DNA from: Rehmannia glutinosa
Taxonomy: Eukaryota; Streptophyta; Magnoliopsida; Lamiales; Orobanchaceae
Direction: 5' to 3'
DNA: 64,000 bases
Assembly: GCA_016081115.2 (NCBI GenBank)
Contig: JABTTQ020001093.1
Span: 186,001-250,000 of the forward strand
The notes beneath the pieces are model-generated. The model had not been told where the DNA came from. It did not search any database and saw nothing but the letters and a program-made list of their open reading frames with translations. The position numbers were made by a program, and so were the translations under genes. Shown here piece by piece: positions 54,674 to 64,000 of this stretch. Each line of letters starts with the position of its first letter. Position 1 is the first letter of the stretch.

Positions 54674-56315
54674 TATATTTTAAATAAATGTCAATTTATT
54701 TTTATAATCGGTTATTTTTTTAACAATATTTACATATTATTTTTTTAATGTTTGGATTTGAAAGTAATTTCGGATTTTTTTTTGACGATTTTTAGTTTTT
54801 TAAACAAATTATCAGATTTTATATATTTTAATTTTTAGATTTTAAAATAATCTTTTGGATTTTTTAAAACCTTTTTTCAAAAAGTTCAAACAGTATTTAG
54901 TTTTTTGAAAACAATTTTTAGATCTGTTAGACAATTATTGAGATTTTTCAACAAAATTTTCTTCTTTTATTTGATTAATTTTGGGAGAAATGCATTTTTG
55001 GTCCGTAAGAGAATTAACAATCAGTTAAGTTCTCCGTTAATTTTGGGACTAAAGCTGCAACTTTTGATTTAATTTGTTTGGGACAAAATTTGTTAAAAGA
55101 AATCATTTGGGACTAAATATGCAAATCATGAGACTAGAAGTGTTTGACTTATTTGGCTAAATTGCAAAATATGCCTTGTAACTATTGGGTGGTGGCAAAA
55201 AACGACACTAACTTATTCAACTTGCAATTTAAGACAATAAATTTTAAAAAAATAGCAAATTGAGGACTAAATTTGCCGGCGATTTCAATTTTTCTAGAAT
55301 CAATTCTCAATTGGGAATTTTATTTATTTTGGTCCTAATCGTTGATTGGGCATATGACGTGACAAATTCACCATGACTTGGATAAAAAAAAAAAAAAGAA
55401 GCAGACATAAACCTACGCATCCCCGTCAGCAAAATCGAGCCCCAAATAAACTAGAGAAAACCTAAAAAATCAAAAAATTCAAGGCAAGAATAGAAACTTC
55501 TCCAAATAAGATTCCAAAGAGCTTCACATAACTTCTATCACACGATTTTCTGAATCAAATTGCGGGGACGAAAACATCAATAAATGAATCTGATGTGATC
55601 ATAAAATCGGTTGCAAAGATGCCATCTTACATGCCATTGTAGCATATTATTATTAGAAGGAATCTGGTTGTTACATTTTGTATTTAGTGTCTCCATTATA
55701 GCAACATGTGTCCTACCCAAGTCCCAACATGACCTAGAATATTCCTAGTCCTTGTACAAATACCTCATTGTCATTTATTTTTGGCAAAAACTTGCGTGAG
55801 ACGGTCTCACGGATTTAGATCCGTGAGACGGAGTCCTTACACAAAGTTTTAAAGGTTTTTTTTTTCAGATTTTATTTTTCTTAGGGTTTATATTTATTTT
55901 TTTAGGATTTATTTTGTTTCTTGGGTTTATTTTTAATTGATTTGGGTTTTTAGGATTTTTAGTTTTTCTTAGGGTTTATTTTTTATTTTTTGGGTTTATT
56001 TTTGTTTTTCGGGTTTATTCTTAATGGTTCATGTTTTTAGGGTTTATTCTTGTTTCTTCATGGTTCATTATTATTTTTAAATTTATTTTCATGGTTCATG
56101 TTCTCAAGACGGAGCCCTTAGGAGGTCCGTCTCACGGAGACTTGCTCTTTATTTTTAGCCTACAAAATTGCACCCTAAGCCGTCAAGATTGAAGTATTTG
56201 TTAGGTAAATACTAACCTTAAGACAAAATTTGTAATTCGAAAGATAACTCATAATTTTTTCCAACATCAATTGTTTGTCTTCTCAATATATTTTCGGACG
56301 TGTCTTCATGATATG

Positions 56316-56318
<3 letters not shown>
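54674..56318. other. Intron 2 stretch with dispersed repeats
   Basis: AT-rich sequence. It includes the GGGACTAAA repeat (54990-55155), a poly(A) run (55385-55398) that could end an old retroposon, and a segment 55791-56150 whose ends carry GTGAGACGGTCTCAC and GTCCGTCTCACGGAG, with TTAGGGTTTATTTTT-type repeats between. No genes are visible. Confidence 0.55.
55791..56150. repeat. GAGACGGTCTCAC-ended repeat unit
   Basis: A unit begins CTTGCGTGAGACGGTCTCAC, continues with the palindrome TCACGGATTTAGATCCGTGA, and ends GTCCGTCTCACGGAGACTTG, so both ends carry inverted ACGG/CCGT motifs. The interior is a degenerate array of GGGTTTATTTTT units. Related palindromes are near 59450, 60690-60735 and 62625-62665. 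Confidence 0.55.
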
Positions 56319-56355
<37 letters not shown>

Positions 56356-56358
<3 letters not shown>

Positions 56359-57518
56359 AGAGGTTATATGAGACCACCTCATAGGGTGAGTCCATAGGGA
56401 CCAATCCTAGCCATATATATAATTTTTTCAAGGGTTGCGATTTAAGAGGCAAAATTACAAATTACAAGCTTGTTAATTAAGCAAGGGGTAAATTAGTCAT
56501 CCTCTCAAATCAATATTCATGGGATTCACGGTATTCATGGGATTCACGCAATCCTTCCAAATCTCAAAACAAAATCACGTAACAAACCCATCGCTTCTTC
56601 TTCTTCAACATACTACTATGAAAAATCATTCATCTTTCTTATGAAGATGTAATTTGTTGCTTATATAGATGTGTCATGGTGCTTTTAGATATATTAACTA
56701 CATAAGCAAGTCATTAGCAGCAAATTCATACTACATAAGCAACAAGTCTATACTACATAAGCAACGAATATACACTATGTATGCACTACGAGGATATATT
56801 AACTACATAAGCAAGTCATAAGCAACAACCCCATATTACATAAGCGGCAAGAAGTTCTATACTACATAAGCAACGAATATACACAACGTATGCACCACAA
56901 TTACATTAACTACATAAGTAAGTCATAAGCAGCAAACCCATACTACATAAGCAACAAGTCTGTACTACATAAGCAATGAATATACACTACAAATGCACCA
57001 CAAATACATTAACTAAATAAGCAACAAACTCATACTACACAAGCAACGAATATACACTACATATGCAACATAAATATATTAACTATATAAGCAAGTAATA
57101 AGCAACAACCCTATACTACATAAGCAATAAATATACACTACATATGCAATACAAATATGATTAAATTACACATGCAATATGGTTATACTACACATGCAAT
57201 ATGATTATATTACATAAGCAGTTAACAATAGAATACACTGGAGATAAAAAAAAGTGAACATGAGGGATATGGGTTACTCAATAACTGAAATCACGTGCCG
57301 CGTGAAAGGAGGAAACAAATTGAACGTGATTGAGATCTCATCAAATCTCAATAACTGATTCTATATTATAAAATGACCACCCTACCCTTTTTAGTTGTTG
57401 AAACAAAAAAAAATAAATATAAAACCCCCTAAAAATCTGGACCACCCAAAAATATTAATCTATGGTTAGGATTGGGTCCTATGGACTCACCCCAAATGGG
57501 AGGACCTATTTGATCCAT

Positions 57519-57521
<3 letters not shown>
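56356..57521. mobile_element. Micron-like element in a (TA)n tract, copy 1
   Basis: A 1.17-kb non-coding element lies between (TA)n tracts (56319-56355 and 57522-57550). The left end GGGAGAGGTTATATGAGACC and later TGAGTCCATAGGGACCAATC match the reverse complement of the right end (GATTGGGTCCTATGGACTCA), giving imperfect inverted termini over about 60 bp. The interior (56690-57230) is an array of CATAAGCAAC-type units. Elements that sit in (TA)n microsatellites are known from rice (Micron); whether this is the same family is not shown. Confidence 0.6.
56690..57230. repeat. Degenerate ACTACATAAGCAAC array
   Basis: Units of about 20-60 bp repeat ACTACATAAGCAACGAATAT, ACACTACATATGCA and AACTACATAAGCAAGTCATA in irregular order. 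Non-coding, within the (TA)n-flanked element. Confidence 0.8.
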
Positions 57522-57550
<29 letters not shown>

Positions 57551-57553
<3 letters not shown>

Positions 57554-57772
57554 AGGATCAAGTGAGACCATGTCTCTAGGTGAGATACAATGGACTAATC
57601 TCAACTATCCCCCACTATTAATCAATGTGTATGATTTTATGGATAAAAAATATATTAGAATATTAATTTAATCAATATAAGGGTAGTAGGGTAAAATAAC
57701 ATGACAAGTTAGTTACAAAATAGAATCAAATCTCTTTCTCTCTCATACATCTCCCAATTTTATCAATCTCAC

Positions 57773-57844
<72 letters not shown>

Positions 57845-58640
57845 CCTCCATTAACGCAAATAAAGAAAACTGTGAAGAACTCGAAAATTACAGAGAAAAA
57901 ACAAGAAAAATCGGTGCAATATTACAGAGAAATAACGAACAGTGAGTTCGAAAACTAAGTATGCAACAAAACTCAACTAAATATGCATTATCTGAAAACT
58001 ATCTATGCAGCGTAAAAAAACTAATATGTAGTACAATATATCCAACTATGCAAGACGCGTCATAAAACCAGGCAACAAAATCAACTAACTATGTATTATC
58101 TAGAAACTATCTATGCATTGTGGAATAACTAAATATGCAGTACATTATGTAACATCCCATTTTTATAATTTCCAAAAGCAACATCCCATTTTCATAACAA
58201 AATATACATTATATTGAACCTATTTATGCAATGTAGTATAACTACATATGCAAAGACTTTATATGCAATTATGTTTTGTTTTCGTAAAAATGCCAACAAA
58301 ATAACTAAATATGCATTATTTGATGTCTAATTATGCAGCAGGTTAACCCTAACTATGTAAAATAAAAATATTTGGAAAGAAAACAGTTCCTTAAATTCCG
58401 CCACAAAATCCGAGTGTCAATTTCACCATAAAATCATTTGGGACCACTAATTTGAACCATAAAATCATTTGGGACCACTAATTTGAAAAACAAAATTACA
58501 ATCTTACCCTTAAAATCGGTGAAAATTAGGAAATAACTAAAAAACCGAATTAATCACATTCCTTCATTTTTTAAGATCAATGGGTAAGATGAGTCCACAC
58601 TGTCTCACCTAGGGAGGGTGGTCTCATTTAAACCAAATCC
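57551..58640. mobile_element. Micron-like element in a (TA)n tract, copy 2
   Basis: A second element of about 1.1 kb with similar termini (GGGAGGATCAAGTGAGACCA on the left; on the right TCACCTAGGGAGGGTGGTCTCATT read inward), between the same central (TA)n tract and TATAAATATATATA. It contains a (CT)n microsatellite (57774-57840) and an array of CTATGCAG/TATGCATTAT motifs (57955-58340). It shares the AGGTGAGA and GTGAGACCA terminal motifs with copy 1 but little interior. Confidence 0.55.
57774..57840. repeat. (CT)n microsatellite
   Basis: About 33 uninterrupted CT dinucleotides. Length is likely polymorphic and sensitive to assembly. Confidence 0.95.
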
Positions 58641-58669
58641 TATAAATATATATAAACATGTATACGCAC

Positions 58670-58852
58670 CTAGAACTCCTCCAAAGATAATAAGAGAGGG
58701 GAAATCCCATTTTGGCATCCAATTTTTGCAACAATTGACAATCTCGTACAATGGTATACTCTCCGGCTCGGCCATCCCGAAACCAAATCGCCTGTTTTAA
58801 AACCAGGATGCTTAGAATCAACCACTCTCCCCACCCCAACTGCTCCAATCAC
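58670..58852 (-). pseudogene. Copy B reductase exon 2, two indels
   Basis: The first frame reads VIGAVGVGRVVDSKHPGFKT GDLVSGW. After PS the frame shifts (about two bases lost) to GEYTIVRDCQLLQKLDAKMG FPLSYY, then shifts again (one base gained) to FGGVLG before a GTGCGT donor. Comparison with copy A, which reads SYYAGGVV without the second shift, supports both indels being real differences or sequencing errors in B. This is the N-terminal domain end and the start of the NADP domain. The exon has correct splice signals. Confidence 0.85.
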
Positions 58853-59641
58853 CTGTCCAATTCAACAAATTAAAACAAAATTAGTTAACAATCTAATTAA
58901 GCTTGTCTGGTTTTGTATTTTTCAATACTTATTTTTTGTATGTTATACAAAAACAAACTCTAATATTATTAAGCTGCCTTATGTTTGTTTCAAACCGTCT
59001 CAATAAAAACATATTATTTTACTTTTCTCATTTTTCAACCAAGAACACTTTTTAATTTTATGTTTTTAATTTCCAATACTATGTATAGATATATTCTCAA
59101 CTTTTAATTACACATTTTGACCCACTAATACCAAAACAAAATAGCAGTGTAATGGGACTTACTACTTATGGATCAACCTAATTAATTTATTTGAATATTC
59201 AAAGTGGATCTCATCACTATCAATTTTATTCAATTAACATATCATTGTAACATATGAGTCCCAAGTTATTATACCAAGCAAAAGGTTGAACAATCAAGCC
59301 CAAAAGCGGCTGCCAGAGCTAATTAATTAAGAAGAGGCCCAAACATTTGGAGGATTAGCTGAATGAAGGAGTAGTGCGTCAGAGTGGGGGGACTGACTTC
59401 ACATATAACGGAGGGTTATAATTAATTTGTACCAGAAACTCATATAGTACGGTCTTACGGGGTCAAACCCCGCAAGACGGATCCTGTACCCTTAATAGTT
59501 TCAAACAACATTATTTCAGTAGCAACCACCACTACGAATCATTCTAATAACTTATCATTATCAATCAAACATATTATTCACATATATAGTATCAATCAAA
59601 AAAAATCAAACGAACGTACACTAACTTTTTTTATGACTTAC

Positions 59642-59878
59642 CTGTCCAGGAATAATCGCACAAGTTGTGGCAGGGTGAATTTTGTGAGTAAATAGGTTAG
59701 TCTTCATGCGGTTTAGCTGTGAGGAATCGATGGATGCATACAGATTTTTCACGAGGACAAAATTGTCCAAACCCTGATTTAACGAAATTTGTTGTTCACA
59801 AACAGAGAAGTCTGATTCATTTGGGGCTCCATCTATATGACTCCTTGTTACCACATACTTGTTTCTTACAGCTTCCAT
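59642..59878 (-). CDS. Copy B reductase exon 1
   Basis: 79 codons from ATG at 59878-59876 to ATTCCTGGACAG before a GTAAGT donor. It reads MEAVRNKYVVTRSHIDGAPN ESDFSVCEQQISLNQGLDNF and so on, ending CAIIPGQ. The Met four codons upstream (59890) is also in frame, but copy A supports MEAVRNKYV as the conserved start. Members of this family begin in the same way and then carry LVKNLYLSCDP; here the conserved Cys-Asp-Pro is IDSSQ. Confidence 0.88.
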
Positions 59879-60500
59879 TATATTTTCCAAAGATGTTTAA
59901 TTACCAATACAAAATCAGAGATTTTTGGAATGTATTTCTGTATATGTACTCTCTTTTATACTTATACATATACTCTCCCGCGTATTTTTGCAATTTTCAG
60001 GTGGGTCAGGCAAACACATGTGAATGCATTGCTGGATATGTATATAATATATTGCATCGGATCATGAGGAGATCACATTAATTTTAAAATTTGACTTTGT
60101 ATAATTGGCATGTACCTACATATAAAGATAAGTTAAAGTACAATTGCATCCGAATCATGTGTCCATTAATGTATTTGCTACTTTAATTTGTGTTGTCTTC
60201 TAGGAAATCACAAAGCTAAAAATTTAAAAATAAAATAAAATCAACCTATCAGATCTTGAAGAGTTAATTAAGGGCCTTTGATCAACAATACTATACTCGT
60301 ATTATTTAAAGTTTAAATTTTATATATGCAAATCCATCTGTAAAATATTTAAAAAAAAATTGAGATCATGAAGAATTGAGACCTTCATAATGCTGTCTGT
60401 TCTCGTTTATATCATGCATATATATTATATTTAGACCCGAATTGTTTCAGACTATACGCGTTTAAGACTTTGACTGAGAGCGTGGACTTTTATATATAAT
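59879..60500 (-). promoter_or_regulatory. Copy B proximal promoter and 5' UTR
   Basis: A TATA-like box GTATAAAAGAGA (minus strand, about 59950-59961) lies about 75 bp upstream of the start codon. Homology to 13117-13890 of copy A runs through the region and then stops at 60500, where a 1.5-kb insertion begins. Confidence 0.55.
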
Positions 60501-62044
60501 TTTTTTAATAAATACAAAATATTATTAAAAAAGAAAATATAGTGCAACTTTATAAGTAAGCTAAGTAGCTTTTTTAAAAAAAAAATGGGGTCTCATTAAA
60601 CCTTACCAAAGTAAAATCCATTTAAAACCTTTCGATAGGAAAAGAAAGACTTATAAAAGAAACAACTGAAACCCATTGGACTTTGATTAGGTCTCCTATT
60701 AGACGGTCTAACGGATCCTAATCCGTTAGACGGATCCAAAAACCCTAACCCGTCTTGCCATATGGGTTAAACTGAAATAGCCCAATTCACCACCACATTA
60801 GAAACGAACATGCGGCTTCGCCACCGCACGTAAAAATTCACAGACAAACCTAAAATTTCCAATCATATCCAACCTCAAACTTTGTCAATTGTCTCTTTTA
60901 TTCTCAAGTTTACAGAGAAAATGAGTTAGGAAAGAAAAAAGGATAAAATCGACACTTTCATTGGTGCCCGCCTTTCATGGTTCAATAAAATCGAAAGAGA
61001 TGACAAAACACAAATCGTTTCTCGGAGTTTCGTGCTGAGAATCAAGAAAAAGGAACTACTTGAAGAGAAAGACGAAAGAAAGGAAGTGGGTTAAGGTTTT
61101 GTTGTGATACTTGGGGAGGAAGTGGAGAAATTGCAGGGAATGTTAATACTTTTTGGAGACACTACTAATACTTTTTAAGGGGATACTAATACTTTTTGGT
61201 AAGACTACTAATACATTTCAGAAGAAGTGCTAATACTTTTTAGAAGGACGACTAATACTTTTCTTAAGAATCGTTAATACATTTCGGGAGAAAAATTTAA
61301 TTATATTCGGGGAACTACTAATACATTTCAGAAGAACTGCTAATACTTTTTAGAAGGACGACAAATACTTTTCAGAAGGACTGTTAATACATTTTGGGAG
61401 AAAATTTTAATTATGTTCAATGAAACTACTAATACATTTTAGAAGAACTGCTAATACTTTTTAGAAGGGCGGCTAATACATTTCGGGAGTATATTCAGGA
61501 GAAATACAAAAAAACTCTTCAGGGAATTACTAATACATTTCAGAAGAACTACTATTACTTTTCAGAAGGACTATTAATACATTTTGGGAGAAAAATTTAA
61601 TTATATTCAGGGAACTACTAATACATTTGTAAGAATCGCTAATACTTTTTAGAAGGACGACTAATACTTTTCTTTAATGATTTGTTAATACATTTCGGGA
61701 GAAAAATTTAATTTATTTCAAGGAACTACTAATACTTTTTCGAGGAACTACTAATACTTTTTTGAGGGATTGCTAATACATATCAGGAGTATATTTAGGA
61801 GAAATACTAAAAACTCTTCATGGAACTATTAATACATTTGGAAGAATCGCTAATACTTTTTAGAAGGACGACTAATACATTTTTGGAATGATCGCTAATA
61901 TCGATACTTCGAAAAACTACTAAAATACCATCGCTTAATATTATGAAAATGCCACCGAATCGCGGGTCGATCCGTTTAACGGTCGGTGCTAGATTCCTGG
62001 ATGCGAGAGTTTTGTGTTGGACTTTTATATATAATGATTAAGAT
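60484..62044. mobile_element. 1.5-kb insertion in copy B promoter with 17-bp direct repeats
   Basis: The paralogous copy A flank reads continuously (GCGTGGGCTTTTATAATGAT near 13888-13907). Copy B instead has GGACTTTTATATATAAT at 60484-60500 and again at 62028-62044, with about 1.53 kb between. The insert has a T/A-rich left edge, a GACGGTCTAACGGATCC palindrome (60690-60735), a 400-bp low-copy part, and a long CTAATACTTTT array. The duplication length and an A-rich end on the minus strand (TTTATTAAAAAAATTA) would fit a retroposed element, but no LINE or SINE domain is visible. Confidence 0.6.
61140..62010. repeat. CTAATACTTTT-type repeat array in copy B promoter
   Basis: About 30 units of 20-35 bp (ACTAATACATTTCAGAAGAA, CTGCTAATACTTTTTAGAAG, GACGACTAATACTTTTC). 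A higher-order period of roughly 110-120 bp is seen at 61200-61500, including a recurring GGGAGAAAAATTTAATTATA segment. It ends in a tail with AATATTATGAAAATGCCACC, like the tails of the blocks at 3100-3720 and 48985-49560. Confidence 0.8.
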
Positions 62045-62588
62045 GGCGGTTAACTTACGCCATATGCATGTGGACTGTCTTATGTTAGACTAGTAACTAA
62101 AAGAGTACGCCACATTAACAGGGACAGAGCCAGATGGGGCTGATAGCGTCGGCCGCCTCTCTCAAGTTCAAATTTTTACATAATTAATATACATTTTTGT
62201 AGATAAAATTAATTATAACTTTTTATAATTCTGCCCTGCTAGAAATATAAAAAGCACCTATTTATCTATTAGTTTCATTAAAAATATACATCGCCTCCTA
62301 GTCTTTATTTTCTGGCTCCGTCTCTACACACACCGATGTCTTAGATATATTATAACGATGAATACACTAGTTTAGTTTTTTTTAAGTAGTGTCAATAATA
62401 CTATGCTCATCTCATTAATTGGAATTTTAAATTTTATATATGCATATCCATCTGTCAAATATTTCAACAATAGCCTTCCTATAATGCTATCATACTCATT
62501 TATATTATATATGTGTTTATATGTATACACATATATACGAAACATACAACTGACTATCTTTTTGGAACTTCACAAAGGAAGTTCCATA
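62045..62588 (-). promoter_or_regulatory. Copy B distal 5' flank
   Basis: Homologous to 13900-14425 and 14750-14779 of copy A (AAGATGGCGGTTAA, GCTAGAAATATAAAAAG, CTTTTTGGAACTTCACAAA). The CACTA MITE of A is absent here. Homology ends at about 62588. Confidence 0.6.
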
Positions 62589-63081
62589 TCCTATAATAAA
62601 AAATTAAAGATAAAAATTTTGGTCAGACCGTCTTATAACGGGTCTTTTCCATTAGACGGACCTAACCCGGCCTGAATTTTTTTTTCTTTTATAATACATG
62701 CACCGGTGGAACCTATTAATCGCATTGAACCTGGAACTTGCTGTATAAATTATTTATGCATCTTTTAGATTTTTAAATTTCCGTTGCACATAGTCCCGCC
62801 ATTTTGTGAACCCATAACACTTAGAGCACCTCAATTAATTATAGCATGCAATTGGCAACTTTCTTGATGTTTTCTCATAACCAAAATATTAGCATCAAAA
62901 TAGGGAAAGTTTATTGTTCATTATAGATACCATCAGTAACTCGAAGGACAATCATGAACCCCAAGGGCTTATGGAGAGCAGAGGGAGGGAATTGAAGCCA
63001 TATCACCTCTGCAAAAATCTTGATATAATAGCTTCATAGTTCTTCTCACACTCATAGTCTAGCCTTAAAATGAGAAAAAAT
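62589..63081. other. Intergenic region between reductase copy B and the GH36 gene
   Basis: This contains an ACCGTCTTATAACGGGTC / TTAGACGGACC palindrome fragment (62625-62665) and probably the 3' UTR of the GH36 gene (about 62930-63081). Nothing else is recognised. Confidence 0.5.
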
Positions 63082-63706
63082 TCATAATTCAATCTCAATA
63101 TTGTGAACTTTCTGATGCTCATTAGGCATCTCGTCCAAGTTTAATGTCACCAAACCAGAAACAGAATCATATTCAAAATCGACCGCAGATGATCCCACCG
63201 TGCACTTTCTAGGCCTAGTCGACGAATAAGATCCAAAACGGCCACAGCCCTTTACCGCCATGGAGACGACAGCAACGGCCTCCGAGCCCAAGTCCTCAAC
63301 TACCTTCAAATCATACTTAAGCCCTTCAATTGCTCCACCGGAATTGAACATGTCAATTAGGCCTAACGGGGCGAAGCTGAACCCGGGCGCCAATATCTTA
63401 ACCGGTGTGATTGTGAAAATCTCATGCTCGAGGACCTTGAGGGAGACCGGAATGGCAACCTTGTATGGCAGAGTTTTGAGGACACCGCTCGTGTAGGAGT
63501 AAAGAGCGACGTTTCCGTCCCAGTTGGAGTCGAAGGCGACGTCTGAAATGAGATGGACGTCGCGGCCCCTGATGTATCCTGTTATTGCTTCTGAATTAGT
63601 TTTGTGGAATGTGTTCTTCCTCTCAACACTATTCCATGCTGCACCTTGGCAGTTGTACACTCCGAGCACTCCAGTATACTTGTTCATGTTCCATATCTTC
63701 AACAGG
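63082..63706 (-). CDS. Raffinose synthase-family (GH36) protein, last exon
   Basis: The last exon of a minus-strand gene whose upstream exons lie beyond the right edge. It reads LLKIWNMNKYTGVLGVYNCQ, GAAWNSVERKNTF, ITGYIRGRDVHLISDVAFDS, YSYTSGVLKTLPYKVAIPVS LKVLEHEIFTITPVKIL, FAPLGLIDMFNSGGAIEGLK, VSMAVKGCGRFGSYSSTRPR KCTVGSSAVDFEYDSVSGLV and ends NIEIEL. This is the C-terminal beta domain of plant galactinol-sucrose galactosyltransferases and related alkaline alpha-galactosidases (Sip1/DIN10 group), which act in raffinose-oligosaccharide metabolism in the cytosol or plastid. The exon starts after acceptor TATGTAG at 63707. About 207 residues are present of a usual 750-850. It appears intact. 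Which member of the family it is cannot be told from this part. Confidence 0.93.
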
Positions 63707-63764
63707 CTACATAATAGAACAATAATTACTCAGAACATATATATATCCAATTTAAATTGTGGGG

Positions 63765-64000
63765 TTGAATACAAAAAATCTCCCCGAGGTTTGGGCTAAT
63801 TACAAAAATACCCATAGATTTTGAAAATTACAAAAAGACCTTGAGATTTGATTTTGCCTTAAATTTAAGGGGGTATCTGTAATATTTTTATAAAAGTCGA
63901 GGGGTTTTGAAATATTTTCCATGGTGAAGGGGGAAATGTAAGACGGATCAAACATTAAGGGGGATTTTGTAATTTTCAAAAGACGTCTGAACTTTTTGTG
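63765..64000. mobile_element. Mutator-like MITE, GGGATAATTAC family, copy 3 (cut by edge)
   Basis: Within the GH36 intron, similarity to 3850-4100 and 47240-47470 runs to the window edge: GAGGTTTGGGCTAATTACAA, TTGAAAATTACAAAAAGACC TTGAGATTTGATTTTG, and GGGGGATTTTGTAATTTTC. The outer end is beyond the window. Confidence 0.65.

Larger units (their letters stand above)
46683..59878 (-). pseudogene. NADP-dependent alkenal double-bond reductase-like gene, copy B (five exons)
   Basis: A spliced minus-strand gene: exon 1 59878-59642, exon 2 58852-58670, exon 3 48838-48672, exon 4 47599-47517, exon 5 47061-46683, all with GT-AG introns. It encodes a zinc-independent MDR enzyme that uses NADPH to reduce the alpha,beta double bond of enals and enones. 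Seen: MEAVRNKYVVTRSHIDGAPN (start), LVKNLYASIDSSQLNRM, the dinucleotide-fold motif FVSAASGSVGNLVGQYAKLF, VDLLKEKIGFDVAFNYKEET, IDIYFDNVGGEMLEAAV, and the end NIGKKVVKIAED. The exon total of 1,049 nt is one short of a multiple of three. Two indels in exon 2 (a 2-base loss near 58770 before GEYTIV, a 1-base gain before FGGVLG) break the frame. A 349-residue ancestor fits the family length. The introns are filled with transposons. Confidence 0.85.

Noticed and set aside
58618..58800. Plus-strand 60-codon ORF
   Set aside because: Antisense shadow of copy B exon 2.
63260..63799. Two plus-strand ORFs opposite the GH36 exon
   Set aside because: Shadows of a well-supported coding exon on the minus strand.

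Overview
The window looks like nuclear DNA of a flowering plant (eudicot). It is AT-rich and carries spliced genes of plant-specific families, plant-type LTR retrotransposons with initiator-Met or TGGCGC-type primer sites, a plant L1 LINE, and hAT, CACTA and Mutator-like non-autonomous DNA elements. Nothing bacterial, organellar or viral in the strict sense is visible. I cannot name the species; an asterid such as Lamiales is only an impression.

The backbone is a tandem pair of minus-strand genes of the NADP-dependent alkenal double-bond reductase family (zinc-independent MDR type). Copy A (about 1744-14779) keeps exons 1 and 2 inside the window; its exons 3-5 would lie to the left. Copy B (46683-59878) has all five exons, with an intron 2 of about 9.8 kb. 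Both copies look like pseudogenes as read: indels hit exon 2 of each, a +1 frameshift hits exon 1 of A, and an LTR element splits exon 2 of A. The last exon of a raffinose-synthase-family (GH36) gene lies at the right edge (63082-63706, minus).

Nearly everything else is transposons, many with readable target-site duplications (TSDs). Left to right: the 3' part of a Copia element with its 3' LTR (1-1742); Mutator-like MITEs (2307-3012, 3844-4129); a 7.85-kb minus-strand LTR element without pol (4454-12307, TSD ATTGG); a CACTA MITE (14426-14749); a possible solo LTR (14780-15279); a hAT element (16056-17167); a hAT MITE (17837-29629) split by an L1 LINE (18103-29169) that is itself split by a Copia element (18983-24033); a Gypsy-type element without recognisable pol (29802-46363, TSD TGTAC) split by a minus-strand Tat/Retand-like Gypsy element (30721-41599) with an antisense extra ORF. 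Copy B's introns hold a hAT element, a Mutator-like MITE, a gag-only Copia element (50540-54673) and two elements sitting in (TA)n tracts (56356-57521, 57551-58640). The promoter region of B has a 1.5-kb insertion made of CTAATACTTTT-type repeats.

No cellular operon-like or defence system is visible. The interest lies in the nesting chronology, the chimeric non-autonomous retroelements, the tandem arrays inside retroelements, and indels concentrated in GC-rich stretches, which may be technical.
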